From CBDFKU01 sp965248975 (GTDB taxonomy: Bacteria > Chloroflexota > Dehalococcoidia > Lucifugimonadales > JAGWBF01), in the NCBI GenBank assembly GCA_965248975.1, contig CBDFKU010000020.1, positions 310,001 to 374,000 on the forward strand: a DNA stretch of 64,000 bases, written 5' to 3'. Both the position numbers and the translations under genes were made by a program. The first letter of the stretch is position 1; each line of letters opens with the position of its first letter. This document shows positions 24,501 through 34,087 of the stretch, piece after piece. Under the pieces are notes generated by a model. It was not told where the DNA came from. It ran no database searches and worked only from the letters and a program-made list of their open reading frames with translations.

Positions 24501-27500
24501 GCCATGGTATCTGGAAGGGATCCAGGCTCCGGCACTATTCTGCCCGGTGTTTACGAGGTCATCGCGGTCTTCAGCGGCGGGGCCGGGGAGTGCGGCTTTG
24601 GTCCGGGCTTTACCGACTTCTTCGAGATCACCATCAGCCCCGACGGGACCATAGCGATCCGCCAGCCCTCGACCAACGACGCCAACACGGGGACCATCAA
24701 CCCCGACGGGACCTTCTCCGCCAGCCAGGACGACCCGCCGGAGTCCTACACGGGTCAGCTGAACGCGGACGGCTCGGGGACTGCGGTCAACATGTACACC
24801 GACAGCACCGGGTGTACATCGACATGGCAGGTCACCTTCTCCTCGACGGGGTCGCCGGACAGCACCACGGTAAACACCTTCGATACGAACCTGCTGCCGG
24901 CCGACGTCGCTCAGGGGGATCAGATAGTCAAGCTGGCCACCAATCCCCAGGGTAGCACCTCCATGTTCTCAGCTCCCTTCCCAGTGGGCCTTGGCGCCGA
25001 CCCCGTCCAGCCGCCGCCCGAAGGAGCAACAGCGTGGAAAGTGCTGAACCCGGACATCGGTCACGAAGACGGACCCTTCGCGCTGCCGGGCGCTCCCAAC
25101 CCCGACGGACTTACCGTCGTCGATCCCGCTAACGTCTTCGACGAACACAACGTGGACCTCAATGCCTTCTGGGGATCGGGACCGGAGTGCGCCTACATCC
25201 ACCTCCATGGCTTTTTCTTCCACGACGATCCTGAATCGTCAGCCTGCGGGCACGGCGGCCTCCTCTACATCTTCGATGAAGTCGACGCCGACACCGACGG
25301 CGTCGGCGACGACGATGACGCCTGCTCCGGCACCGGGCCGGGAGCGCCGGTGGACGCGAACGGCTGCTCCGATGCCCAGGTAGACGAGGACGGCGACGGT
25401 GTATGTAACTCGGGCGCTCTTAGCTCCGGTCCATCGGGCTGTACCGGTGATGACGCCTGCTCCGGCACTCCCAGCGACGAGACGCCGAACGCCGCCGGCT
25501 GCAGCGCCAGCCAGGTCCCGTCTCCGGGCCTGGAACTAACCGTCACCGACGACTCTGACCCGAGCCCCATCGAGAACCCGGTGAACTACATCATTACCGT
25601 TACCAACAACGGGCCAGCCTCGGCCACGAACGTTAAGCTAACCGGAGAGTTCGACGTCGTTGTCCTCTTTTCTCTGGAGGATCCGGAGAACTTGTGCAGT
25701 GCCGTGTTTTTTAGTTTTGACTGTGACATGCCAGACTTATCGCCCAACGGCGGCAGATACACGATCGGGGTCACTAAGGTAGTCCCACTCCCCCCGCGCG
25801 GTCAGTTCCCAGTCGAAGGCAATGTCGTGACTCTCAGATCTATAGCCAGGTCAGCGGAGGGCGATTTCGTAGAAGTTTCCGAGAGCACAACCTTCATCAG
25901 GCACCCCGACGACACCTCCCAAACCGGGCTCACGGGCACCCAGGCCGTTCTCATAGATGAAGAGGTGACACCGCTGACCAGGATCAAAGGCGGTCAGGTC
26001 TCTGGACCCGACGCGGGTTGCGACGCGGTTCACCTCGAGGGCGTCATCACCGTCGACGATCAGCGGGTAATCGCCGATCTGGATCCCCCTGGCTGTAGCC
26101 ACGGCCCGATCGGCACCACGCCAGTGCTGCGGTCGGTGCCGGGCCAATCCAGCACCGTGACCACCGAGGCTCCCCACAACGCTGCCACCAAGCCTGCCGC
26201 GGACAGCCCTCACTCCGGCGGCATCGACTTCGTTGGGGGCATCATCGAGGGATGGAAGACTCGAGAGCATCTTCTTGCTCAATTCTTAGGGGGGCCGTGT
26301 CCCTGCCCGGAAATCGTGCCCTGCGAAGGGCCTTCCTGTGGAGCGGTCGCTCAGGACGCCGGAGACCCGGTCTACCTTCACAGCGGCGAGCTCTTCCTCT
26401 ACGAGGTGGACCTGCGGATCCCCGGACGGGGCTTCGACTGGACCTTCGAACGGAAGTACCGCAGCGGAGCCCTCTTCGACGGCCCGCTGGGGCACAACTG
26501 GGACTTCAACTACAACCGCCGCCTGGTGGAGGTCACCGACAACAACGTGGACCTGATCCCCGTGAAGAACGCCAACACCGGGCCCCAGCCCGGCGACGTC
26601 ATACGCATGGACGGCTTCGGCCGCAATGACGTCTACCGCCAGCAGCCCGACGGCTCTTACCAGACTCCTACCGGGTTCTATACACGGCTCACCCGCCTGC
26701 CCGACAGCTCCTTCGAGGAACGGGACTACGCCGGGAGAATCGTGCGCTACGCTTCTCTCGATGGCCTTGGTAATGCCCCCATGACGGAGATCGAGGACCG
26801 CAACGGCAACGTCATGCTGTTCAACTACAACCAGTTCGGCCAGCTGGTAGAGGTCATCGATACGCTGGGCCGCCCGATCGGCTACGACTACGACGACGAG
26901 GGCCGGCTGGAACGGGTCACCGACTTCGCGGACCGGGCCATAACCTTCACCTACGACGAGAACGGCGACCTGGTGGAGGTGACATCGCCGGCGGTGGTGG
27001 GCACGCCCAACGGCAACGACTTCCCCGACGGCAAGACTGTGCGCTACGGGTACTCCTCGGGCTTCTTCGACCAGCGCCTGAACCACAACCTGGTCTCGGT
27101 CACCGCCCCCAACGAAGTGGCGTCGGGCGGGCCGCCCAGGCTCCAGGTCCAGTACGAAGAGGACCCCTTCGCCGTCGATACCATCGACCGTGTGGTCAGG
27201 CAGGCCCTGGGTGGCACCAACGACGGCGGCGTGCCCGCCGGTGGCGACATCAGCTACCAGTATTCCCTCCTGGACCCGGGGGAGTCGCCCGGCGTCAACA
27301 CCCCGGTGTCCCAAACCACCGTGAACGACCGGAACGGCAACGTAACTGAGTATCAGTTCAACGCGCTGGGCAACATCATCAACGCCAGGGAGTTCACCAA
27401 CCGGGACCTGCGAGCCGGCGAGCCCGACTTCTACGAGACCTCCTTCGAGTACGACGGCGACGGCCTGGTGACCCGTGTCGTGTTCCCCGAGGGCAACTCC

Positions 27501-30500
27501 AAGGAGTACGAATACGATGGCCAGAACCCCGACCGGTTCCAGCAGGGGAACCTGCTGTCCATCACCAAGAGGCCTGACGAGCGGGTAGGGGATCAGGATA
27601 CGATCCAGACCACGCTCACCTACGAGCCGATCTACAACCGAACGCGCAGCATAACCGAGCCCAGGGGCAACGATCCCTCCTATGTGCCGCAGAACGGTGG
27701 AGCCCACAGTCCGGAACGGTACACCACCGTGTACACCTTCGACTACGAGGAGTCCTGCGACTACGATGCCCTTGCCGCCAGGGTCGACCGCACCGCCACG
27801 GAGGTGCAGGGGCTCCTGGACCAGGCCGGCATGTGCACGTCGCCCCTGGGAGACGTCAACAGCGACGACGTTACGGACCAGACCTCCGGCAGTGTCCTGC
27901 GCATACATTACCGCGACGTGACCCTCCTCCCGGGTTCCCAACAGGCCCAGGTGGAGGGAGGCACGTTCCAACCGGTGGTCTACCTGAACGTCTTCAACCG
28001 GTTCGGCCAGCTTGTCCGGGAGGTGGACGCCGAGGGCAACATCACCGACTACGACTACTACCCCGAGAACGACCCCGACGGCGACGGTCAGGATCTGATT
28101 CCTGGCAGGAGCGTGGAATCCTTCGGGTACCTCAGGCAGGTCACCGTGGATGTCTTCCCGGGACCCTTCGACATCGACGGGAACGGCATCGTGGACATCT
28201 TCGATGTGGCCCGCATCGCCGTATCCTTCGGCCTCTTCGACCCTGAGGCGGACATGGACGGGGACGGCCGCGTAGGCGCCACCGACATAAGGCTCGTAGC
28301 GGATGCCCTGGGCACCTCCCGGGCCGCTATACGCACCCGATTCGAGTACGACCCGGTGGGCAACATCGTCCGGATCATCGATGGCAGGGGCATCGCCACG
28401 GACTACGCCGTGAACCAGCTCAACCAGGTGGTCCAGGTCACCCGGTCCGCGGCCCACGGTCTGCTTCGGCCGGCGCCCTCCGAGCCTCTGCCCATCTCCG
28501 ACTTCCGCTACCTGGAGCGCACCTTCTACGACTTCAACGGCAACGTGGTGCTGCACCAGGTCGAGGACCGGGGCAACACCTCCATGGTCGACGGAAACCC
28601 TGACGCCGCCGACCTTCCCGCCACGGCCCAGGATCCCGACCCCGCCGGAGGGCCGTCCTTCGTCGACACAGTGTACAAGTACGATATCCTGGACAACCTC
28701 ATCGAGGTCGTGCAGGAGGTTGAGAACGGTCCCAGGACCCGGTTCCTGAGGTCTCGGTACCGCTACGACGCCAACGAGAACGAGGTACTGACCATCCAAC
28801 CCGAGGGCAACGCCACCGCGGCGGTGTACGACGAGCGAGACCTGCCCTTCCAGTCGACGCTGGGAGCCGTCGCGCCCTCGGCCGTCGTCCGCCTGGGCGA
28901 CGCGGACCCAACCGACTACGACGTCCGCGGTGGGACGCCCGCGACGACCACATACCACTACGATGGCAACGAGAACCTGGTGGAGCTCGTCGACGCCGAT
29001 GACACCGACGGCTCCACAGACAACAACTCCACCCGCAGCGGCGACGGTGACCGCACGCGTTACGTCTACGACGGCTTCGACCGGCTCACTAGCGTAGCGG
29101 ACGCGGTGGGCAACCAGGAGGTCTACCAATACGACCCCGCCGGCAACGTCGTCAGGCAGTCCAACTTCGGACCGGTAGGCGGGCCCAGCCCCACCTCCGA
29201 CGGCATCCCCAACATCGATCTCCTGCCGGTGTCCGTCTCGGTCGACGGGGTGATCCATCCGGATAACCTGGTGACCACTAGCCTGCTGGCGGCCACCGAG
29301 ACCCTCTACGATGAGCTGGGCCAGGCCTTCCAGACCGATGAGGTCCTGCTGGTCAACACCATCGCGACCCAGCGAGGGGCCGACGTAGCCGACGGTGCGG
29401 TTGGCATCGGGAAGGGCGACCTGACCCCCGGCGACGACGATCCTATCCCCGGGATCGCCGGCATCGAGGTCCTCGGGCGGGTCAGCACGCGCCACGAGTA
29501 CGACCGAGACTCCCGCCGGACGTTCATGGTAGAGGACGACGGCGACACCACCAGCTACACCTACGACGGGGCGGACCGGCTGGTGGGATCCGTGGACCCA
29601 GAAGGCAACATCATCGAGATCGCCTACGACGACAACGGCAACGTCATCGAGACCCGAGAGACCGACGTTGCCCAGGTCGCGGGCGTACCCGACGAGATAT
29701 TCATCACAACCTACTTCTACGACGCCCTGGACCGCCTCCAAAGAGTGGTGGACAACCTGGGCCAGACGGACAACTACCGCTACGATTCCAGGGACAATTT
29801 GGTGGCCATGGCCGACGCCCAAGGACCCATGGCCGGTCGGGTCGTGATCCGTCGGGCCTTCTCGGACGGCCCAACCGTCGTCCCGGTCAACTCCTTCGGC
29901 AACGTAATGCGGTACGCATATGACGGCATCAACCGCATGACCCTGGAAGAGTCTGTGCTTACATCGTCGGGAGAGGGCGACGGCCTGAACATCGGGGCTA
30001 ACATATTCGGCGTGAAGACGACGGTTCCGACTCCCGATCCGGATCAGGCCGGGGGCGACGGGATCATTACGACGGAGACCGAGTGGGACGGGAACTCGCT
30101 GAACAGCGCCGCCATCGACGACAACGGCAATAGGACGGAGTATACCTACGACGATCTCGACCGCGTCGTCCTGGAGACAAAGGGCATCTGTCCTGAGGGC
30201 AGCCTCGCCGACCGCTGCGATCCTGCCACTTCCATCAGCTACGAATACGACCGGGACCACAACGTGGCCCTGCGCACCGATGAGAACGGCTCCCAGGTCC
30301 GGTGCGACTACGACGCCATCGATCGGGCGATTGACTGCGACGTGACCCGGGCGCCCGGCGTGGTGGGAACCAGCAACGTCGCCTACGAGTACGACGGCCT
30401 GTCCCGCCTGACCCACGCCTTCGACAACAACGAGCCCGGTGACCCGGAGGACGACTCCATAGCTACCTACGCCTACGACAGCCTCGGCCGTATGGTCGAG

Positions 30501-32417
30501 GAAACGCAGAAGATCGGCTCCCTCCTGGCAAGAGCGGTGTCGTCGGCGTGGCGTGCCGACGACCTGCGGACGCTGCTGGTATATCCCAACGGCAGGGCCC
30601 TGGGTTATACGTACGACGACCTGGACCGGCTCAGGACGGTGGCGGACCAGGCAGCCCGTCAGCCCATCGCCGAGTACGATTACGTCGGGCTCAGCAGGAT
30701 CCTGCAGCGCCACTACCCCAGCAACGGAACGAGAATGACTTTCCTGGACGACACCGGCCAGGTCGACGTGGGCTACGACGGGTTGCGGCGTCCCATCAAG
30801 ACGAGGGACCTGCGCGACAACGGCTCGCTGCTAGTGGGTTTCCGCCACGAGTACGACCGTCTGAGCAATAAGCTGAGCGAGGTCAAGCTTCACGACGAGG
30901 CGAACACCGAGTCCTATGAGTACGACTCGGCTTACAGGCTGACCGGGTTCGACAGGCCGGAAGAGGGCTCGTCCGCACCCCTCCACGGCCGGTGGACCCT
31001 GGACGGCGTGGGCAACTGGAAGCAGGTCGACGGTGAGACCCGCCGGCACTCCTCTTTCAACGAGATCACCGAGAGGGATGCCGGCGCCTCCGTCCCGGTC
31101 CTCTCCGACGGCAACGGCAATCAGACGGACAACGGGACCTTCCAGCTGGAGTACGACTACCGCAACCGCCTGCGCCGGGTAACCCGCAAGGCCGACGGGG
31201 TGCTGATCGCCACCTACAGCTACGACGGCACGGACCGGCGTATCCGGAAGGTGGTGACCGGCTCCGGAGACCTGGACGGCGTCACAGACTATTATTACGA
31301 CGACTGGCAGGCGGTGGAGGAGCGGGACGGCTCGGACCAGGTCCTGCGCCAGTACGTGTACGGCCTCTATCTAGACGAGCCCCTAGTGATGGACCGAAAC
31401 CTGGACGGCGACGACGTTGCCACCGGCAGCGGCGACCAAAGGCTGTTCTATCACCAGAACACCCTGCTCTCCACCTTCGCCCTCACCGACGCCGGCGGTG
31501 AGATAGTCGAGGCCTACCTGTACGACGCCTACGGCCGCCAGACCGTCTTCCTGCCGGGAGCCAACGGCACCCTGGACTTCGGCCTGGACGACGTCGCGGT
31601 CCCCGGCGGCCACAGTGCCGTGGGCAACCCCTTCGCCTTTACCGGGCGCCGCCTGGACCCGGAGAGCGGGCTCTACTACTACCGCTACCGGTACATGGAC
31701 CCGGAGCAGGGGCGGTTTATCCAGAGGGACCCGGTGGGATATCAGGACGGCATGAGCCTGTATACCTACGGACTGAATAACCCGGTCAACACCATCGACC
31801 CACTGGGCCTCGAGGGTAAATCGCGCCAGACGGAAGCCGGAGAACACGCAGGTAAAACTGCCATCAAGACCGGTGTAAAGACCGGCGTGCAGGGGGGAAT
31901 CCAACACGTACTCGTCAAGAAGGGTATGGAAAAGGCGGCCACGGCCGTAACCGGGGTGGGAGGGGTGATTACAGTCCTGAGCAGCGGCTGCGAGGTGTAC
32001 AAGCTCGGGGAAGCCCTGGTCGACCTCCACGATGCCAACAAGGCAGCAGACGCGGCTAAGGCCCGCGCAAAGAGAATGGAAGCCAGGTTGCAAGCAGCAA
32101 TTGAGGAGCAAAGACAGCAAGAAGCGGCGGCAAGGAAGAAGGAAGAGCAGAGGCTGAAAGAGCAGAAGAAGTTCTACAGGGGCACTTTGCATCGGACCAT
32201 CGTTGAAATGCAAAATGAGGCGGCGGCCAAGAAGAAGAAAGGCACCAAAGCCTCTACCAAGAAGAAGCCCCCCAAGAAAAAGGTGAAAAAGAAGAAGGAG
32301 CCCAGGATCACCGGCAGCGGACCAAGATTCAGGGGACCCGTGTATCGGGGCGGCTCGAGGGTAGGGCCTTCCCGGGCCACCGACTTCGCCATAGTAACAC
32401 GCGTGAGTGGCGACTAG
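21546..32417 (+). CDS. Giant DUF11 / caspase-like / beta-helix / YD-repeat (Rhs-type) protein, 5' truncated
   Basis: The open frame covers about 3,620 residues. Real homology begins near residue 37 in the second half of a DUF11 domain (SVSFVSATPSQGEC), at the IS110 junction, so signal peptide and start are missing. Order of domains: partial DUF11; CSLREA-type motif (CTLRAAIEERNA, ~152); two DUF11 (~258-500); caspase-like domain (~508-750) with His598 in FYFKGHGDK and Cys659 in VVILDACYAGG; beta-helix remnant (~830-935); acidic calcium-type DxDxDG repeats (~1247-1318); another DUF11 (~1329); YD-repeat shell (~1606-3422) with an embedded dockerin-like pair (2209-2260). The core ends in NPVNTIDPLGLE, followed by a 200-residue Lys-rich tail. 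It is a secreted or surface polymorphic-toxin-like protein. No start codon with a Shine-Dalgarno is seen, so expression is doubtful. Confidence 0.82.
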   Translation: MLSVGNSTLTSGALATLQTLGFSYPPMCPIIADGLHPQSVSFVSATPSQGECTESEGVVTCDLGIMSPNAEASVLLKVLAPDEVGTINNTAEVSSPEEDAVPGNNTASQETAVSDAPLEYLPLAINPTSDLGDIGPGDGTCSTGGLVEREAECTLRAAIEERNATSTASRFTFDFPGPGPHTFQPATPYPRILFPVIIDGISEAPNGDSPLLAQREPGAPEETAAIVEEPSSGEATSDAVPTDSPPNLSKTPLGGSPEIDLSFDKTGPSTVKAGENITYELTITNGSNTDATGLDISEDVPDGTTFVSSSVPCQEDEFGLSCQAGDLPAGQSKTITITFSVQAAAGTEISNAANVLFNGTDPSLLNNSDSHLTTVISGVADLGIQMTGPGSVPAGFAANFDITVTNGGPDPATDVQVTNTLPDGLTFYPEPSTAGCTVSGSTVTCPVGTLANGESRTIRISAAVDPNAEPGSTITNSASVGTDAHDDNPVNNTSPSVTIQVTAPGETKVADPNTTFFRLFVIGQGYPQLGYDDWETDGFLEDVNEEVRPVLESSTAQASDSSSVVYHTPTKKTIEDKIKIFQELAHPGDEVTFYFKGHGDKSARPDNDGDEPNDDVHPDFNFDETILINKETDISDDELADMLEGFRPGVTVVVILDACYAGGFTDGSGDIQENPYVTVIGVSGSCKVDAPGPLGAFVDTITEDIAKGVRSGAADANSDGVVTAEELKQYLVDQGWDIGSPSEPFQPKDGNSACGSSDGRCSALPSTSLKVSSTSSGTEIQVAGSNFAADSQVTISMTDTNLETTTLGQAQSDDMGAFDGFSTTIPPSTVQGLEFRGGGPGLRLDGAGSIVHSNLFANNDSGLIVGSNDNMVHHNQFTGNSMFDVRVDGSTNMLSHNLSQGGGGPAILGMGDGNTFATNHFNGFPPPAMPIDLVDGGVQPPPVLRGVNLDAMGGMLTVKATEPGSGPLDNEIYLFDAGPGNYTPLAMVSGRDPGSGTILPGVYEVIAVFSGGAGECGFGPGFTDFFEITISPDGTIAIRQPSTNDANTGTINPDGTFSASQDDPPESYTGQLNADGSGTAVNMYTDSTGCTSTWQVTFSSTGSPDSTTVNTFDTNLLPADVAQGDQIVKLATNPQGSTSMFSAPFPVGLGADPVQPPPEGATAWKVLNPDIGHEDGPFALPGAPNPDGLTVVDPANVFDEHNVDLNAFWGSGPECAYIHLHGFFFHDDPESSACGHGGLLYIFDEVDADTDGVGDDDDACSGTGPGAPVDANGCSDAQVDEDGDGVCNSGALSSGPSGCTGDDACSGTPSDETPNAAGCSASQVPSPGLELTVTDDSDPSPIENPVNYIITVTNNGPASATNVKLTGEFDVVVLFSLEDPENLCSAVFFSFDCDMPDLSPNGGRYTIGVTKVVPLPPRGQFPVEGNVVTLRSIARSAEGDFVEVSESTTFIRHPDDTSQTGLTGTQAVLIDEEVTPLTRIKGGQVSGPDAGCDAVHLEGVITVDDQRVIADLDPPGCSHGPIGTTPVLRSVPGQSSTVTTEAPHNAATKPAADSPHSGGIDFVGGIIEGWKTREHLLAQFLGGPCPCPEIVPCEGPSCGAVAQDAGDPVYLHSGELFLYEVDLRIPGRGFDWTFERKYRSGALFDGPLGHNWDFNYNRRLVEVTDNNVDLIPVKNANTGPQPGDVIRMDGFGRNDVYRQQPDGSYQTPTGFYTRLTRLPDSSFEERDYAGRIVRYASLDGLGNAPMTEIEDRNGNVMLFNYNQFGQLVEVIDTLGRPIGYDYDDEGRLERVTDFADRAITFTYDENGDLVEVTSPAVVGTPNGNDFPDGKTVRYGYSSGFFDQRLNHNLVSVTAPNEVASGGPPRLQVQYEEDPFAVDTIDRVVRQALGGTNDGGVPAGGDISYQYSLLDPGESPGVNTPVSQTTVNDRNGNVTEYQFNALGNIINAREFTNRDLRAGEPDFYETSFEYDGDGLVTRVVFPEGNSKEYEYDGQNPDRFQQGNLLSITKRPDERVGDQDTIQTTLTYEPIYNRTRSITEPRGNDPSYVPQNGGAHSPERYTTVYTFDYEESCDYDALAARVDRTATEVQGLLDQAGMCTSPLGDVNSDDVTDQTSGSVLRIHYRDVTLLPGSQQAQVEGGTFQPVVYLNVFNRFGQLVREVDAEGNITDYDYYPENDPDGDGQDLIPGRSVESFGYLRQVTVDVFPGPFDIDGNGIVDIFDVARIAVSFGLFDPEADMDGDGRVGATDIRLVADALGTSRAAIRTRFEYDPVGNIVRIIDGRGIATDYAVNQLNQVVQVTRSAAHGLLRPAPSEPLPISDFRYLERTFYDFNGNVVLHQVEDRGNTSMVDGNPDAADLPATAQDPDPAGGPSFVDTVYKYDILDNLIEVVQEVENGPRTRFLRSRYRYDANENEVLTIQPEGNATAAVYDERDLPFQSTLGAVAPSAVVRLGDADPTDYDVRGGTPATTTYHYDGNENLVELVDADDTDGSTDNNSTRSGDGDRTRYVYDGFDRLTSVADAVGNQEVYQYDPAGNVVRQSNFGPVGGPSPTSDGIPNIDLLPVSVSVDGVIHPDNLVTTSLLAATETLYDELGQAFQTDEVLLVNTIATQRGADVADGAVGIGKGDLTPGDDDPIPGIAGIEVLGRVSTRHEYDRDSRRTFMVEDDGDTTSYTYDGADRLVGSVDPEGNIIEIAYDDNGNVIETRETDVAQVAGVPDEIFITTYFYDALDRLQRVVDNLGQTDNYRYDSRDNLVAMADAQGPMAGRVVIRRAFSDGPTVVPVNSFGNVMRYAYDGINRMTLEESVLTSSGEGDGLNIGANIFGVKTTVPTPDPDQAGGDGIITTETEWDGNSLNSAAIDDNGNRTEYTYDDLDRVVLETKGICPEGSLADRCDPATSISYEYDRDHNVALRTDENGSQVRCDYDAIDRAIDCDVTRAPGVVGTSNVAYEYDGLSRLTHAFDNNEPGDPEDDSIATYAYDSLGRMVEETQKIGSLLARAVSSAWRADDLRTLLVYPNGRALGYTYDDLDRLRTVADQAARQPIAEYDYVGLSRILQRHYPSNGTRMTFLDDTGQVDVGYDGLRRPIKTRDLRDNGSLLVGFRHEYDRLSNKLSEVKLHDEANTESYEYDSAYRLTGFDRPEEGSSAPLHGRWTLDGVGNWKQVDGETRRHSSFNEITERDAGASVPVLSDGNGNQTDNGTFQLEYDYRNRLRRVTRKADGVLIATYSYDGTDRRIRKVVTGSGDLDGVTDYYYDDWQAVEERDGSDQVLRQYVYGLYLDEPLVMDRNLDGDDVATGSGDQRLFYHQNTLLSTFALTDAGGEIVEAYLYDAYGRQTVFLPGANGTLDFGLDDVAVPGGHSAVGNPFAFTGRRLDPESGLYYYRYRYMDPEQGRFIQRDPVGYQDGMSLYTYGLNNPVNTIDPLGLEGKSRQTEAGEHAGKTAIKTGVKTGVQGGIQHVLVKKGMEKAATAVTGVGGVITVLSSGCEVYKLGEALVDLHDANKAADAAKARAKRMEARLQAAIEEQRQQEAAARKKEEQRLKEQKKFYRGTLHRTIVEMQNEAAAKKKKGTKASTKKKPPKKKVKKKKEPRITGSGPRFRGPVYRGGSRVGPSRATDFAIVTRVSGD

Positions 32418-32476
32418 GTCTAAAATGATCAGCACCGGCCACGTGTAACGATTAGCACATGCGAGGGAGGTCAGTC

Positions 32477-33604
32477 ATGGTAGTGGCACCTGAAAGCGTT
32501 CAGATGGATCCCAGGGCTATGCGTGGTGTGGAAGACCTCTTCCAGGCTCAGATCGAGAACGGTCTGCATCCCGGCGCGGCCCTTGCGGTGTACCGCCACG
32601 GCCGGCCCGTCCTGGACCTTTACGGTGGCATGGCCAACATCGAGTCCGACAGGCCGGTGGACCACGACACACTTTTCGTGATTTACTCCTGCAGCAAGGC
32701 CCTGGCGGCGGTGTGCATGCACCTCCTGTGGGAACGGGGCAGGTTGGACTGGGACGATCCGGTGGCCAAGTACTGGCCGGAGTTCGGCCGTAACGGCAAG
32801 GCCAGCGTCAGCGTGCGCCACGTAATGACCCACCGTGCCGGCTTCCCCGACACGCCCAAAGAGCTGACCTGGGACAGGTGGCGTGATTGGGACACCGTGG
32901 TACGCGCCATGGAGGAAGCCTCCCTGGTCTCCGAGCCCGGGACCGTGTTCGTCTACCATCCTCTCAACTTCGGCTGGGTCGTGGGCGAGCTGGTTAGGCG
33001 CATCGACGGCCGCCCGTTTCGGCAGTTCCTCCACGATGAGGTCACCGCTCCCCTGGGAATGCCCGACACCTACTTCGGGCTGCCCCCGTCGGAGGAGTGG
33101 CGCATGGCGAAGCTCTATGCCATGGAGGACTCGGACGTGGAGTCCAGGTCCGGTATGCCCAACATTCCGGACATCATGACGACCTGGAACCGGCCCGAGG
33201 TGCACCAGTCGGTCGCACCGGCAGGCAGCGGCATCGCCACGGCCCGGGACCTGGCGCGCTTCTACGCGATGCTGGCGGCCGGCGGGACCCTCGACGGTGT
33301 ACGGATTCTCGCCCCCGAGACCGTCGATGCCGTGACCGCCCTTGAGGTCGGGGCCATGGACGGGGACAGTGAGAACTACGTCCGCATGTCCATGGGCCTG
33401 GCCCTGGCAGACCCCCGGGCGGGCTTGTCGGCCACCGACAACAACCACACCTTCGGCCATGCCGGCGGCGGCACTGCGGTAGCGTGGGGCGACCCGGATT
33501 CCGGCCTGGGTGTGGCCATCCTGACCAACGGCTTCAGGTCGGTTCCCTCGAACAACGCCCGTCTCGCCGCCTTCTCACAGGCAGTGCGCAGCGCGGTGGT
33601 ATGA
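32477..33604 (+). CDS. Serine beta-lactamase-family hydrolase (class C / esterase type)
   Basis: 375 residues. The SxxK motif is in VIYSCSKALAAV and the tyrosine motif in VYHPLNFGWVVGEL. A third motif is suggested by HTFGHAGGGTAVAW near the C-terminus (HxG in place of KTG). This is the pattern of EstB-like esterases and D-aminopeptidase-like proteins rather than true resistance enzymes. There is no signal peptide, so it is probably a cytoplasmic esterase or amidase. I use the ATG at 32477 because GGGAGG lies 7 bases upstream; an ATG at 32459 would add six residues. Its stop codon overlaps the start of the next gene (ATGA). Confidence 0.87.
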   Translation: MVVAPESVQMDPRAMRGVEDLFQAQIENGLHPGAALAVYRHGRPVLDLYGGMANIESDRPVDHDTLFVIYSCSKALAAVCMHLLWERGRLDWDDPVAKYWPEFGRNGKASVSVRHVMTHRAGFPDTPKELTWDRWRDWDTVVRAMEEASLVSEPGTVFVYHPLNFGWVVGELVRRIDGRPFRQFLHDEVTAPLGMPDTYFGLPPSEEWRMAKLYAMEDSDVESRSGMPNIPDIMTTWNRPEVHQSVAPAGSGIATARDLARFYAMLAAGGTLDGVRILAPETVDAVTALEVGAMDGDSENYVRMSMGLALADPRAGLSATDNNHTFGHAGGGTAVAWGDPDSGLGVAILTNGFRSVPSNNARLAAFSQAVRSAVV

Positions 33605-34071
33605 ATAGAAAGTCGACAATGATCGCTTACAGCGGATCGAAGTACGACAAGTGGCTGCGGGCCGTGATCGTGGCGGTGCCGCTCCTGATGCTTGCCCTGG
33701 GAGGCCTTTCCGCCGCACAGGGTGAGGAGAGTGGGGCTGCTATCCTGTTTGCCGTGACCCCTTTCGTGTTAGGGCTGTTTTGGGCCGTCTTGCCGCGGCG
33801 GGTCGAGGTCTGGACGGACCGCATCCGCATCGTCATGGGATGGCCCTTCAGCTTCAATGTGCCCTTCGACACCGTGTCGGAAATACGGTCTGCCCGGGCC
33901 CGGGATGCCCTGATCTACGGCGGGCTGCGGTTCTCTCCCTCGGTGAGAACTCCAGTAGAGGTCAGGAGGAGCAGGGGGATGAACGTAGTGGTGAGCCCCC
34001 ACGACCGGCAGCAGTTCCTGGAAAACGCGCAACGGGCCCTGGACAGCTACCGCGCAGGCCCGACGCCCTAA
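33601..34071 (+). CDS. Small membrane protein with PH-like domain
   Basis: 156 residues. Two membrane helices (about 20-38 and 48-66) are followed by a ~85-residue beta-rich domain (RRVEVWTDRIRIVMGWPFSFNVPFDTVSEI ... PVEVRRSRGMNVVVSPHDRQQFLENAQRAL, shown in part). The last stretch is the C-terminal helix pattern of bacterial PH-like domains. The start overlaps the hydrolase stop codon, so the two are translationally coupled. Function is unknown. A hairpin terminator follows. Confidence 0.7.
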   Translation: MNRKSTMIAYSGSKYDKWLRAVIVAVPLLMLALGGLSAAQGEESGAAILFAVTPFVLGLFWAVLPRRVEVWTDRIRIVMGWPFSFNVPFDTVSEIRSARARDALIYGGLRFSPSVRTPVEVRRSRGMNVVVSPHDRQQFLENAQRALDSYRAGPTP

Positions 34072-34087
34072 CCCGTGCCGATAACAA

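Noticed and set aside
26286..30713. Antisense open frame of 1,475 codons inside the YD-repeat gene
   Set aside because: It is an antisense shadow produced by the codon pattern of repeated G/C-rich YD units. It has no family motif and no ribosome binding site, while the sense frame is clearly homologous.
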